This document shows, one piece after another, positions 29,256-38,720 of a stretch of DNA of 64,000 nt (positions within the stretch are counted from its first letter, which is position 1; every line of letters begins with the position of its first letter). Source of the stretch: Nevskiales bacterium (GTDB lineage: Bacteria > Pseudomonadota > Gammaproteobacteria > Nevskiales > Nevskiaceae). The stretch spans positions 1 to 64,000 of the forward strand of contig JAQVDP010000017.1 in assembly GCA_028698335.1 (NCBI GenBank). Direction: 5' to 3'. Below the pieces are notes generated by a model. That model was not told where the DNA came from and made no database searches. It saw nothing but the letters and a program-made list of their open reading frames with translations. The translations under genes and the position numbers were made by a program.

Positions 29256-30134
29256 TCAGGCCGCCTCACGCCGGTTGCCGGGCAAGGCCTCGACGAGCCA
29301 GTCGGCACTGCTCTGCCACAGTCGCCGCGGCATCGCGCTGCGGAAGAACCCGAAGTGGCCGATGCTTTCGACGCCGGCGTCCGCCGGGCTGATCGTGTCC
29401 AGCTCGACGTCGGCGTGGGTGTACATGCGCGCCAGCGCCGCGACTGCGTCCGGCGGCGCGTAGAACGCATCGTCCGCGATCGCGATCAGGCGCATGCGGC
29501 CCCGGTAGCGTTCGAACCCCGCGCGCAGTGCCCTGCCGCGCGCGTCGACGATGAAGTCCGGATGGCGGCACCAGCGCGCCCATTCGCGCGCGATGTCACG
29601 AGGCAGTTCCGCGCCGAGCAGGCGCGCCGGTGTCGGATCGGTCAGGCGCGTCGCCACCGGCACGGCCAGATACCAGATCGCCAGCATCGCCGGCTGCAGG
29701 TGCCGGGGCCAGTGCCCCCAGTAGCCGGCCTGCGATGCGATGCCGAGCGCGGCACTGAGCTTGTGGTTGTTGGGCGCCAGACCGAGCAGTTGTCCGCCGA
29801 CCGAATGTCCGACCGCGAGCAGCGGCAGGCGCGGATAGCGGGCGTGCAGATGGTCGAGGACCGCCGCGTAGTCGCGCTCGCCCTAGGCGCGCATCGACAG
29901 GTGCGGCCGCCGCGACGGCATGAAGCGCGAATCGCCGATGCCGCGATAGTCGTAGCAGATCACGGCAAAGCCGCGTTCGGCGAGGAATCGGGCATAGGTC
30001 CGGTAATAACGTCGCGGGACGCCGGTCGCGGAATTGATCTGCACGGCCGCCAGCGGCGGACGTAGGGGTTCGAACAGTGTCGCCGCCAGCGGGTGGTCGT
30101 CGGTCGCCGACAGGGTCAGGTGGATTTCGCGCAT
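29256..30134 (-). pseudogene. Alpha/beta hydrolase interrupted by an in-frame amber codon
   Basis: One continuous minus-strand frame from ATG 30134 to the stop at 29256 (about 292 residues) is broken by a single TAG at 29883-29885. Before it lie CYDYRGIGDS and the SMRA segment. After it the same frame continues GERDYAAVLDHL, then the nucleophile motif GHSVGG and a His in ESIGHFGFFR. In relatives a Trp commonly occupies the stop position (TGG to TAG is one base). The truncated 83-residue product would lack the catalytic Ser and His. The break could be a recent nonsense mutation or a sequencing error. Confidence 0.8.
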
Positions 30135-30241
30135 GCCGCGCTCCGAAAAGGGCTCGTGTCGAGCCTAGGCAAGGCGCCGGGTGCGGACAAACGAAATCGG
30201 CGCCGCCTTCGGGTGAAATCAATTCATCCGAAGACGGCGGC

Positions 30242-31150
30242 TCAGGTCTCGCCGATGCCCGCCTGGTCGAGGATCGCCTTGAGCCAGCGGCGGAACGCGA
30301 GGATTTCGGGGCGATCGCCCTCGCTGGCCCGGTACAGCAGGTAGTAGGCCTGCGGGACCTGCATCCGCAGCTCCGGCCACGGCGCCGTGAGCTTGCCGGC
30401 GTCGAGCAGGGCCTGGACCATCGGCACCAGCCCGAGCGCGAGACCGACGCCCTGTTCGGCCGCGCGCAGGATCGCGAGGTAGCTGTCCAGCCAGATGTCG
30501 CGTTTCGGCGTGCCGAGTTCGACGCCCGCGGCGGCGGCCCACATCGGCCAGCCTTCCGGCATCGGCGACGAGTGAATCAGCACGACGTCGTCGAGGCGTT
30601 GCGGGCCGCTGCGGCGCAGGCGGCGTGCCAGCGCCGGCGTGCACACCGGCACCGCGGCGACGCGCATCAGACGGTCGGCGCCGAGGTGTTTCCAGTGGCC
30701 GCCGCCGAAACGCAGGGCGATGTCGGTGTCCTCGTGCAGGAGGTCGACGGTGCGCAGATCGGTGTCGATGCGTACGTCGATGTCCGGGTGGGCTTCCTGG
30801 AACGATGGCAGCGCGGGGACGATCAGCTCGCTGGCGATGAACGGACCGGCGCTGATCTTCAGCGACGCCCGGGCGTATTGCTGCGAGACGCGGGCGCTGC
30901 CGCTGCGCAGCCGCGACAGGGTGTCGCGCACCACGGCCAGGTACGCGCGGCCGCCGTCGGTCAGCTCCAGCGAGCGGTTGCCGCGCCGGAACAGCTCGAA
31001 GCCGAGGAAGGTTTCGAGTGCCTTGATCTGGTGACTGATCGCCGACGGCGTCAGGTGCAGCTCCTGCGCGGCCAGCTTGAATGCGCCACGCCGGGCGGCC
31101 GCTTCGAAGGCTTCGAGGCTGTGCAGCGGCGGTAGGCGACGGAACTTCAT
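30242..31150 (-). CDS. LysR-family transcriptional regulator (GcvA-like)
   Basis: The 302-residue protein has a LysR helix-turn-helix (LHSLEAFEAAARRGAFKLAAQELHLTPSAISHQIKALE, residues about 8-45) and a periplasmic-binding-like effector domain of the GcvA type (SAGPFIASELIVPALPSF, ALRFGGGHW). It starts 18 bases after modE on the same strand, downstream of the TonB receptor, so it is probably cotranscribed with them. Its effector and targets are unknown. Confidence 0.9.
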   Translation of the reverse strand: MKFRRLPPLHSLEAFEAAARRGAFKLAAQELHLTPSAISHQIKALETFLGFELFRRGNRSLELTDGGRAYLAVVRDTLSRLRSGSARVSQQYARASLKISAGPFIASELIVPALPSFQEAHPDIDVRIDTDLRTVDLLHEDTDIALRFGGGHWKHLGADRLMRVAAVPVCTPALARRLRRSGPQRLDDVVLIHSSPMPEGWPMWAAAAGVELGTPKRDIWLDSYLAILRAAEQGVGLALGLVPMVQALLDAGKLTAPWPELRMQVPQAYYLLYRASEGDRPEILAFRRWLKAILDQAGIGET

Positions 31151-31168
31151 CGTCGGTCCGGCGACGCG

Positions 31169-32068
31169 TCAGTGCGCGCCGGGGAGTCGCACCAGCAGGA
31201 CGCTCTTGGGTTCGAAGCGGGCGATGGCCTTGCGCCCGGCGCGCAGGGTGGACGCCGCGGTGTCGTCGACGACCGCGGTGATCGAGCGGCCGCCGGGCAG
31301 ATCGATGATGACCTCGCTGCGTCCGCCTTCCTGGCTGCAGCGCGCGATCGTGCCGGCCAGCCGGTTCGGCGCGTCGTCGCTGCCGCGGGTGTCGGCTTCG
31401 ACGCGCACCGCGACGGCCTTGACCAGCACGGCGACGTCGATGCCCGGTTGCACGCCCAGGCGTCGCGCGCTGTCAGTGGTGATGTGGGCGACGATATGCA
31501 GCCGGGCGTCCAGCGCGATCTCGACCTCGGTGCGCACGCGGTCGGCGCGGACGGCGCTGATCGTACCGACCCAGTGGTTGCGCGCGCTGGTCTGCAGCGA
31601 GAAGCGCTGCAGCAGGCGCTGATACTCGGCCAGCGCCGTGCCGCTGCCGCCGACCTTCTCGTTGAGCAGCGTCAGCGCCTGCTGGTATTCCTGTTCGATC
31701 GCGCGGACCAGCGCGACCACGCGCTTGCCGTAGTCGGTCAGATGCGTGCCGCCGCCCCGGCGGCCGCCCGGGGTGCGGGCGACCAGGGCCTCGTCGGCCT
31801 GGTTGTTCATGGTGTCGATCGCATCCCAGGCGCCCTTGTAGCTCATGCCGACGGCCTTGGCGGCCTGGCTGATCGAGCCGTGAAGATCGACCGCTTCGAG
31901 CAGGTCGATGCGCCCGGCGACGAGGAACGGCGCGCCGTTCTTTTCGACCAGCAGGCTGCCGCGATAGGTCGACGGCGCCCCGCCGGCGGTGTTGCCGGCG
32001 GGACGGGTGCGCGCCGCGGCCTTGCGGGCCGGGCGGGCAGGCGGTTTCGGAGTCGGTTTGCGAGGCAT
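31169..32068 (-). CDS. modE: Molybdate-responsive transcriptional regulator ModE
   Basis: ModE binds DNA when loaded with molybdate. The 299-residue protein has a basic Ala/Pro-rich N-terminal extension of about 33 residues and a winged helix-turn-helix (SISQAAKAVGMSYKGAWDAIDTMNN). Two molbindin (TOBE) domains follow; the first has the signature SARNHWVGTIS. The extension is longer than in E. coli ModE. Candidate operators lie at 34225-34242 and 34531-34548, and a third at 55240-55257. Confidence 0.94.
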   Translation of the reverse strand: MPRKPTPKPPARPARKAAARTRPAGNTAGGAPSTYRGSLLVEKNGAPFLVAGRIDLLEAVDLHGSISQAAKAVGMSYKGAWDAIDTMNNQADEALVARTPGGRRGGGTHLTDYGKRVVALVRAIEQEYQQALTLLNEKVGGSGTALAEYQRLLQRFSLQTSARNHWVGTISAVRADRVRTEVEIALDARLHIVAHITTDSARRLGVQPGIDVAVLVKAVAVRVEADTRGSDDAPNRLAGTIARCSQEGGRSEVIIDLPGGRSITAVVDDTAASTLRAGRKAIARFEPKSVLLVRLPGAH

Positions 32069-32118
32069 CCGTCATTGTTGCCGAAATCCGCATGCGATCG
32101 CACCGTCACGCGGCGGCG

Positions 32119-34185
32119 CTACAACGCCGCCTCGATGCGCAGGGAGTAGCTGCGCCCCGGTTCCGGATAGCCCTCGCTGTAGGCGTAGCGCCGGTCGGTC
32201 AGGTTGTGCGCGCCGAGGCTGAGGCTGTAGGCCTGGCCGAAACGGTAGCGCGTGGAAACGCCGAATACGGCGAAGCCGGCGGCCCGCTGCGACCCGTCGC
32301 TCGACGAATAGCGTCCGGACATCGCATCGGCGTTGGCGCTGAGCGACCAGCTCGGGGTCGCGTGCCAGCGCAGCGACGCGAAGCCCTGGTGGCGCGGTGC
32401 GTCGGTCAGCCGGATGCCGGGGTCGGAGCGGTTGCTGCGGTCCAGATAGCTGTAGTTCAGGACGTAGTCGAGTGTCTGCCAGCCGCCGTGCAGCCCCATA
32501 TCCACGCCCTGCGCGCGGACCTTGCCCACATTCTGCTGTTGCGAACACGGCGGGCTGCTGCAGGCATCGTCGCTGATCCGGACCTGCTGGATCAGGTCGT
32601 CGATATTGCTGTAGTAGACCGCGATGTCGGCATGCAGCGTGTCGCCGATCTGGGTCATGTAGCCGAGCTCGAAATGATCGGCGGTCTCGCTGCTCAGGGC
32701 TTCGTTCGGGATCGCGGTGCCGAGCCGGTACGAGTAGCGGTCCTTGATCGTCGGGAAGCGGTTGCGATGTGAATAGGTCGCCCGCAGCCGCGTGTCGGCT
32801 GCCGGTTCGTAGAACACGCCGAGCTGTCCGCTGAGCGCGTCGTTGTCGCTGCGCGCGAAGTCGACGATCGCGCCGCTGCCGTCGTCGTAGTCCTCGGCCT
32901 GCAGGCTCTGGCGCGCTTCGTGGGCCAGTCCGCTGACCAGCGACCAGCCCGGTGCCAGAACCTGCGTGTCCTCGGCCGCGAGCGTCCAGGTGCGGTCCTT
33001 GAAGTGGCGGATCGGCTCGCCGGCGTCGTGCTCGCGGTGCACGTCCTCCTTCCAGGTCGCGGCCAGGCGCAGGCGGTTGCCGGCGGTGACCTGAAGTCCG
33101 GCCTCCACCGCCGCGCCGTTGCTGTAGTCGTCGTACCAGCTGCGGAACGCGTACGGCCGGGTGATGCTGGTGTAGGTCGCGTCGTCGTAGGAGTACAGCG
33201 AGTTCTCGAAGGTGTCGTGGTAGGCACGGACCTTCAACTCGTGCGCGCCGAAGACGGTGCGGGTCATCAGATACGCACTCTGCTTGTCCCAATACGGCCA
33301 GCGCCAGTAGCGCGCACGCACGCCGTCGACACTGCCGGCGTAGGGCGGTGTGCCCTTGTCGCCATCCTGGCGGTTGTAGCCGAGTACGTATTCATCGCCG
33401 TCGCGCGGGGTCCAGCCGAGCTTCAGCGAGATGCGACGGTCGGTCGAGTCGCTGTTGTCGCGATCGTCCCCGTCCTCGACGGCGGTCGGCGCGTAGTCGC
33501 CGGGCAGGTCGTAGTGATCCTGGTCGCGATAGGCGACGCCGAGCTGGCCGTACCACTGGCCCTGGCGGCTGCCGAGGTTGGCGTAGAGGTTGTGGCGGAT
33601 CGCGTCGCCGTCGTCGCTGAAATCCTGTTGCGCGCCGGCGTCGATCTCGAGCGCCGCGGTCGGCCGGCGGCTGATCAGGTTGATCGCGCCGCCCAGCGTA
33701 TTGGCGCCGTAGATCAGCGAGCCGAAGCCGCGGGCGATGTCGATGCGCGCGAGATCGGCGGTGGTGAAGCGGCCGAGGTCGACATAGCCGTCATAGGGGA
33801 CGTAGACCGGGAGGCCGTCGATGAACAGCGGGACCTGACGCAGGTCGAAGCCGCGGATGTAGGCGACTTCCTCGTTGCGCGCACCGACGCGCCCCACGTA
33901 GACGCCGGGCGCGAGGCTGACCGCGGCGCCGACGGTCTGCCGGTCCTCGGCGCGGATCTGATCGATGCCGAGCTGAACCTGGCTGTCGGTGTCGAGGTCG
34001 GGACGGGTGCCCTCGACCTCGATGCTGCCGAGCGTGAACACCGGATCGGCGGCATCGTCGGCGCGGGCGTCCGCATGCGCCAGGGCCGAGGCGGCTGCCA
34101 GTATCGCGGCGGCGTGGAGGCGGAGGGGGCGTCGCGCCGAAGTCTGCGGCCGGTGCATCGGGGATGGAGCGTGCATGGATCTCAT
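32119..34185 (-). CDS. TonB-dependent outer-membrane receptor, candidate molybdenum uptake receptor
   Basis: The 688-residue protein has a signal peptide (cleavage near ADARA|DD), a TonB-dependent plug domain (AAVSLAPGVYVGRVGARNEEVAYIRGF, YGANTLGGAINLISRRP) and a beta-barrel. It ends in the aromatic-flanked C-terminus of outer-membrane proteins. Such receptors import siderophores or other chelates using TonB energy. It is divergent from modABC across a ModE-type operator at 34225-34242 and is followed 51 bases later by modE. This suggests that it imports a molybdenum (or tungsten) chelate; that substrate is inference. Starts at 34176 or 34158 are possible alternatives. Confidence 0.88.
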   Translation of the reverse strand: MRSMHAPSPMHRPQTSARRPLRLHAAAILAAASALAHADARADDAADPVFTLGSIEVEGTRPDLDTDSQVQLGIDQIRAEDRQTVGAAVSLAPGVYVGRVGARNEEVAYIRGFDLRQVPLFIDGLPVYVPYDGYVDLGRFTTADLARIDIARGFGSLIYGANTLGGAINLISRRPTAALEIDAGAQQDFSDDGDAIRHNLYANLGSRQGQWYGQLGVAYRDQDHYDLPGDYAPTAVEDGDDRDNSDSTDRRISLKLGWTPRDGDEYVLGYNRQDGDKGTPPYAGSVDGVRARYWRWPYWDKQSAYLMTRTVFGAHELKVRAYHDTFENSLYSYDDATYTSITRPYAFRSWYDDYSNGAAVEAGLQVTAGNRLRLAATWKEDVHREHDAGEPIRHFKDRTWTLAAEDTQVLAPGWSLVSGLAHEARQSLQAEDYDDGSGAIVDFARSDNDALSGQLGVFYEPAADTRLRATYSHRNRFPTIKDRYSYRLGTAIPNEALSSETADHFELGYMTQIGDTLHADIAVYYSNIDDLIQQVRISDDACSSPPCSQQQNVGKVRAQGVDMGLHGGWQTLDYVLNYSYLDRSNRSDPGIRLTDAPRHQGFASLRWHATPSWSLSANADAMSGRYSSSDGSQRAAGFAVFGVSTRYRFGQAYSLSLGAHNLTDRRYAYSEGYPEPGRSYSLRIEAAL

Positions 34186-34224
34186 GTCGGAAGTCCTGGA
34201 TGGGAAGGCGGATCGATCAGAATA

Positions 34225-34242
34225 TATATAGTCAACTATATA
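34225..34242. promoter_or_regulatory. ModE operator, TonB-receptor side
   Basis: TATATA-GTCAAC-TATATA matches the ModE consensus of two TATATA half-sites separated by about 6 bases. It lies 40 bases upstream of the TonB receptor start in otherwise GC-rich DNA. Binding of Mo-ModE here would repress the receptor-modE-lysR unit when molybdate is plentiful. Confidence 0.8.
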
Positions 34243-34530
34243 GATAGATGCTCAAGCAACCATGGTGCCAATCGGCGGCGAAGGGGGCGGGGTGTGTGCT
34301 CCGGATTCCGAAAAAGCCTTTCCGGTCGGGCGCGATGCGGGGCCGCCGCCGTGACCGGACGATCGCCGGGAGTCGCGATGGCCGCGCGAATAGAGCCGCC
34401 TCGGCGCGGTGTATGTCGCAAAGCGGACAATTCGCACACTTCCGGCCGGTGATCCGTCGCGGCGCGCGCCGCAGCGTCGGCGGTGCGGCGCTGGCACCGT
34501 CCTTGCGTTGACGTCGGTACCGTCAACCGT

Positions 34531-34548
34531 TATGTAGTCAACATGATA
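34531..34548. promoter_or_regulatory. ModE-like operator, modA side
   Basis: TATGTA-GTCAAC-ATGATA is a degenerate ModE site flanked by CGT on the left and TCG on the right, giving CGnTAT-type half-sites. It shares the central GTCAAC with the site at 34225. It covers the ATG at 34543, which argues that modA translation begins downstream at GTG 34576. Confidence 0.65.
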
Positions 34549-34575
34549 TCGAGCATTCGTGAAGGTCGGACCGAG

Positions 34576-35358
34576 GTGCGGGGGCGGCGACGGTCGCCGC
34601 TGCTGCGGCTGGCGACGTTGCTGCTGGGGCTGGGGATGGCCTGGGCGGCGTCGGCCGAAGCGCCGGTGCGCGTGTTCGCCGCCGCCAGCCTCAAGGACGC
34701 CATGGACGAGGTGGCCGCGGCCTGGGCCGACGCCAGCGGCCAGCGCGCGCTGGTCACCTACGCGGCGACCAGCACGCTGGCGCGCCAGATCGAGCAGGGC
34801 GCGCCGGTGGATCTGTTCGTGTCGGCGAACCAGCGCTGGATGGACTATGTCGCCGAACGCAAACGGGTCCGGGCGGACAGCATCCGGCCGTTGCTCCGCA
34901 ACGCGCTGGTGCTGGTCGCGCCGGCGGATTCGGCGACGGCACTGGAGATCGCGCCGGGCTTCGACCTGCTCGGCGCCCTCGGTGGCGGCCGACTGGCGAT
35001 CTGCAACCCGGCGGTGCCGGCGGGCAGCTACGGCCGCCAGGCGCTGCAATCCCTCGGGGTCTGGGATGCGCTCCGGACCCATGTGGTGCTGGCCGAGAAC
35101 GTACGCGCGGCGCTGCGGCTGGTGTCGCGGGGTGAAATGCCGCTGGGCGTGGTCTACGCCTCGGATGCCGTCGCCGATCCGCAGGTCCGCGTCGTCGACG
35201 TGTTTCCGCAGGACAGCCACGAGGCCATCGTCTATCCCGCGGCGCTGATCGACGGATCCCGCCATCCGCAGGCGCGGGCGCTGCTCGATTACCTTGGCGG
35301 CGCGAGCGCGCAGGCGGTATTCGAGCGCTGGGGCTTCGCCCCCGCGGCGGCGCGCTGA
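34576..35358 (+). CDS. modA: Molybdate ABC transporter substrate-binding protein ModA
   Basis: ModA binds molybdate in the periplasm and delivers it to ModBC. The product (260 residues from GTG 34576) has a signal peptide (RGRRRSPLLRLATLLLGLG, cleavage near ASA|EA). It shows the ModA motifs FAAASLKDAMDEV, ATSTLARQIEQGAPVDLFVSAN and VPAGSYGRQAL. GTG 34576 is preferred: GAAGG lies 10 bases upstream, the n-region is normal and the ATG at 34543 sits inside a ModE operator. ATG 34543 would add 11 residues. Confidence 0.92.
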   Translation: MRGRRRSPLLRLATLLLGLGMAWAASAEAPVRVFAAASLKDAMDEVAAAWADASGQRALVTYAATSTLARQIEQGAPVDLFVSANQRWMDYVAERKRVRADSIRPLLRNALVLVAPADSATALEIAPGFDLLGALGGGRLAICNPAVPAGSYGRQALQSLGVWDALRTHVVLAENVRAALRLVSRGEMPLGVVYASDAVADPQVRVVDVFPQDSHEAIVYPAALIDGSRHPQARALLDYLGGASAQAVFERWGFAPAAAR

Positions 35359-35371
35359 CAGTGGACGCCCG

Positions 35372-36061
35372 GTGCTGAGTCCGGACGAGTGGACCGCGCT
35401 GGCGCTGTCGTTGCGGGTCGCGGCGGTGGCGGTGCTGGCAAGCCTTCCGCTGGCGGTGCTGGCGGCGTATCTGCTGGCGCGCTGGCGCTTCCCCGGTATC
35501 GCGATCGTCGACGGGCTGATCCATCTGCCGTTGACGCTGCCGCCGGTGGTCACCGGTTATCTGCTGCTGCTGCTGTTCGGCACGCAGGGGCCGCTCGGAC
35601 GCTTTCTGTCGGAACAGCTTGGCGTGGTGCTCGCGTTTCGCTGGACCGGCGCGGCGCTGGCCGCGGCGGTGATGGGGTTTCCGCTGATGGTGCGATCGAT
35701 CCGCCTGTCGCTGGAGGCGGTCGACCCGCGACTGGAGGAAGCGGCGGCGACACTCGGTGCGCGGCCGTTGTGGGTGTTCGCGACGGTGACGCTGCCGCTG
35801 ATCGGGCCGGGCATCGTTTCGGGGATGATCCTGGCGTTTGCGCGGGCGATGGGCGAGTTCGGCGCCACCATCACCTTCGTGTCCAACATTCCGGGTGAGA
35901 CGCAGACGCTGGCCAGCGCCATCTACACCTACACCCAGGTTCCCGGCGCCGACGCGCAGGCGCTGCGCCTGACCGCGGTTGCGGTCGCGGTGTCGATGGT
36001 CGCGCTGGTGGCGTCCGAGTGGCTGGCGCGCCGCGGTCGCCGCCGGGTGGCGGGGCTATGA
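35372..36061 (+). CDS. modB: Molybdate ABC transporter permease ModB
   Basis: This inner-membrane permease of the molybdate importer has 229 residues, the same length as E. coli ModB. It has about five transmembrane helices and the cytoplasmic EAA-loop EEAAATLGARPLWVFATVTLPLIGPGI that docks ModC. GTG 35372 is the start that gives family length; it is 13 bases after modA. It overlaps modC by 4 bases. Confidence 0.93.
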   Translation: MLSPDEWTALALSLRVAAVAVLASLPLAVLAAYLLARWRFPGIAIVDGLIHLPLTLPPVVTGYLLLLLFGTQGPLGRFLSEQLGVVLAFRWTGAALAAAVMGFPLMVRSIRLSLEAVDPRLEEAAATLGARPLWVFATVTLPLIGPGIVSGMILAFARAMGEFGATITFVSNIPGETQTLASAIYTYTQVPGADAQALRLTAVAVAVSMVALVASEWLARRGRRRVAGL

Positions 36062-37146
36062 GCCTGCAGGTCGAGATCGTCCACCGTCAGGGCAGCTTCG
36101 AGCTGCGCGGCGGCTTCGATGCGCCTCAGGGGCTGACGGCACTGTTCGGTCCGTCGGGTTCAGGCAAGACCACCCTGGTCCGTGCGATCGCCGGACTGCT
36201 GAAACCGCAGCAGGCCCGCATCGCGGTGGACGGCGCGGTGCTCGTCGATACCGCCGCCGGCCTGTGCCTGCCGGCACACCGGCGCCGCATCGGCTATGTG
36301 TTCCAGGAGCCGCGCCTGTTTCCGCATTTCACCGTGCGCCAGAACCTCGGCTACGGACGCTGGTTCGCGGGTGAGGCAAAGGCGGCGGACGATGCGCGGC
36401 TGATCGATCTGCTCGACATCGGGCCGCTGCTGGCGCGCTATCCCGGGCGCCTGTCCGGCGGCGAACGCCAGCGCGTGGCGATCGGACGCGCGCTGCTCAG
36501 CGCACCGCGCCTGCTGCTGATGGACGAACCGCTGAGCCAGGTCGATGCGGTGCGCAAGGCCGAGATCCTGCCGTACATCGAACGCCTGCGTGACGAACTC
36601 CGGATCCCCATCGTCTATGTCAGCCACGCGCTGGACGAGGTCGTGCGCCTGGCGGGGCACCTGGTCTGTCTGTCTCAGGGCGGCTTCGTCGCGGCCGGGC
36701 CGACCGCGGAGGTCCTGACCCGCACCGACCTGACGATGTTCGCGCAGCGACCGGATGCCGGTGCCGTGGTCGCGGCGACGGTGCGGCGGCACGATCCCGA
36801 ATACCGGCTGACCGAACTGGCCTGTGCCGCGGGTTCGCTGTGGGTGCCGCAGCTCGGGCACGCCGTGGGCAGCCCGGTCCGGGTCTGGGTCCGCGCGCAG
36901 GACGTGACGCTGGCGCTGCAACCGCCGCGGGAGGTCAGCGCGCTGAACGTGCTGACCGGCACGATCGCGTCGATCGGCCATGCCGATCCGAGCACCGCGA
37001 TGGTGGCGGTGGACTGCGGCGGCGTGACGCTGCTGGCGCGCGTCACCCATTTTTCCGTCGACCGTCTGCAACTCCGCGCCGGATTGCCGGTCCATGCGCT
37101 GGTCAAATCCGTCAGCTTTCCGATCGCCGGACACGCGATGAGTTGA
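36058..37146 (+). CDS. modC: Molybdate ABC transporter ATP-binding protein ModC
   Basis: This ATPase of the molybdate importer has 362 residues, with Walker A GPSGSGKTT (residues about 32-40), Q-loop FQEPRLFPH, signature LSGGERQRVAIGRALL and Walker B LLLMDEPLSQVD. A C-terminal molbindin/TOBE domain (SALNVLTGTIASIG) is typical of ModC. Its start overlaps the modB stop, completing a modABC operon. Confidence 0.95.
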   Translation: MSLQVEIVHRQGSFELRGGFDAPQGLTALFGPSGSGKTTLVRAIAGLLKPQQARIAVDGAVLVDTAAGLCLPAHRRRIGYVFQEPRLFPHFTVRQNLGYGRWFAGEAKAADDARLIDLLDIGPLLARYPGRLSGGERQRVAIGRALLSAPRLLLMDEPLSQVDAVRKAEILPYIERLRDELRIPIVYVSHALDEVVRLAGHLVCLSQGGFVAAGPTAEVLTRTDLTMFAQRPDAGAVVAATVRRHDPEYRLTELACAAGSLWVPQLGHAVGSPVRVWVRAQDVTLALQPPREVSALNVLTGTIASIGHADPSTAMVAVDCGGVTLLARVTHFSVDRLQLRAGLPVHALVKSVSFPIAGHAMS

Positions 37147-37206
37147 GCCTGCGCTCACGTTCGTCGACCGCGGAATGGCGGGCTGGTCATGGATTGACCG
37201 GAATCG

Positions 37207-37234
37207 TTGCGTGCTGACGCCGGATCGCTACACT
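37207..37234 (+). promoter_or_regulatory. Candidate sigma-70 promoter of the antiporter gene
   Basis: TTGCGT at 37207-37212 and TACACT at 37229-37234 are separated by 16 bases and lie 48 bases before the antiporter ATG. The match is moderate; no other element is visible between modC and this gene. Confidence 0.45.
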
Positions 37235-37281
37235 ACGCGCCGCATACGGCCCCGTGCCGCCCCCCGACTGCAAAGAGATTC

Positions 37282-38529
37282 ATGGAAACCTCGCCTTCAC
37301 TGGAAGCGGCGAAAGCCCTGCTGCAGGCTTTCGGCATCATCCTGGCCGCCGGATCTCTCGGCGGCGTCATCGCCAAACGGCTGAAGGTTCCGGATGTCGC
37401 GATCTTCCTGCTGATCGGCATCGCGCTGGGGCCGCACGCGCTGGGGATGATCGACATTTCCGCCGGCGGTGCGCTCAACCAGATCATCCTGATCTTCGGG
37501 TCCTGCTACATCCTGTTCGACGGCGGCGCCTCGCTGCGCTTCCGCGTACTGCGTGAGGTGTGGGTGACGATCGCGATCATCGCCACCGTCGGCGTGCTGA
37601 TCACCGCGTCGATCACGACGCTGGCGGCACACTGGATTCTCGGCCTGCCACTGGTCGTTGCTGCGCTGCTCGGAGCGGCGACGTCGTCGACCGACCCGGC
37701 GACGCTGGTGCCGATCTTCAAGCAGATCCCGATCAAGGAACGCATCTCGCAGACGGTGATGTCGGAGTCGGCGTTCAACGACGCCATCGGCGCGATCCTG
37801 ACCTTCACGGTGCTGGCGCTGGCGATGGGGCACGGCTCGTTCTCGCTGTCCGGATCGCTGCTGGAACTGCTCAAGCAGGCGAGCCTGGGCATCCTGATCG
37901 GCAGCGTGGTCGGCTATGCGGCGGCGCTGCTGCTCGGGCACGAGCGCTACGCCTTTCTCGGCGAGTTCGGGCCGATCGTGACGCTGATGGCGGTGGCCGG
38001 GGCCTACCTCGCCGCCGACAACTACCATGCGTCCGGCTTCATGGCGGTGTTCGTGTTCGGCATCCTGATCGGCAACAAGGAATCGCTCGGCCTGCGGATG
38101 CAGCCGTCCGAAGCCGAGAAGATGGAGAACTTCGTCGCCGAGATGGCGCTGATCATGCGCCTGATGATCTTCGTGCTGCTCGGTTCGCAGGTCGACTTCG
38201 GCCTGATGGAGCGCTACTGGGCGCAGGGCCTCGCGCTGGTCGCGATCCTGATGTTCATCGGCCGGCCGCTGACGGTGTTCATCTGCACCTGGCCGGACCG
38301 GCGTGCGCGCTGGACCTTCAAGGAACGCCTGTTCATGTGCTGGACGCGCGAGACCGGCGTGATCCCGGCGGCGCTGGCGGGACTGCTGGTCGGCATGAAG
38401 GCGCCCGGTGCCGAGATCATCGCGTCGGTGACCTTCGTCGCGATCCTGGCGACGATCCTGCTGCAGGCGACGACCACGCCATGGCTCGCGGCCAAGCTCG
38501 GCATGCTGGTCGAGGACTGGCAGGACTGA
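37282..38529 (+). CDS. Cation/proton antiporter (CPA family, NhaP-like)
   Basis: This 415-residue membrane protein has about 12 hydrophobic helices. The ion-binding region contains TSSTDPATLVPIF and SESAFNDAIGAILTFTVLAL, the usual Asp-bearing motif of CPA1-type exchangers. It should swap Na+ or K+ for H+ across the inner membrane. There is no regulatory TrkA domain. It stands alone with its own candidate promoter, so a link to the neighbouring mod genes is not implied. Confidence 0.88.
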   Translation: METSPSLEAAKALLQAFGIILAAGSLGGVIAKRLKVPDVAIFLLIGIALGPHALGMIDISAGGALNQIILIFGSCYILFDGGASLRFRVLREVWVTIAIIATVGVLITASITTLAAHWILGLPLVVAALLGAATSSTDPATLVPIFKQIPIKERISQTVMSESAFNDAIGAILTFTVLALAMGHGSFSLSGSLLELLKQASLGILIGSVVGYAAALLLGHERYAFLGEFGPIVTLMAVAGAYLAADNYHASGFMAVFVFGILIGNKESLGLRMQPSEAEKMENFVAEMALIMRLMIFVLLGSQVDFGLMERYWAQGLALVAILMFIGRPLTVFICTWPDRRARWTFKERLFMCWTRETGVIPAALAGLLVGMKAPGAEIIASVTFVAILATILLQATTTPWLAAKLGMLVEDWQD

Positions 38530-38720
38530 GCCGGGCCGGTCCTGCCGCCGCCGGGGCGGCTGCGTCCGGTTTGTCGGAAGTCCGACGTGGCGGCTGCTGA
38601 TCGCGTGCCGGCCGGGCCGGTTCCGCCGCGTGCAGGGCAGCTCCTCAGGCTTCGGTACAGGCTTTGCTTGTAAGCTCGGGCTGCGAGTTTTCTTCCACCC
38701 AGCCACAGGACGCACTGCCC

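Larger units (their letters stand above)
34186..34575. promoter_or_regulatory. Divergent control region between the TonB receptor and modABC
   Basis: This 390-base region has no gene that I can support. It holds the promoters for the minus-strand TonB-modE-lysR unit and plus-strand modABC. Two ModE-like operators near its edges share the core GTCAAC, each about 30-45 bases from the start codon it would control. The middle portion is GC-rich with no obvious motif. Confidence 0.7.
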
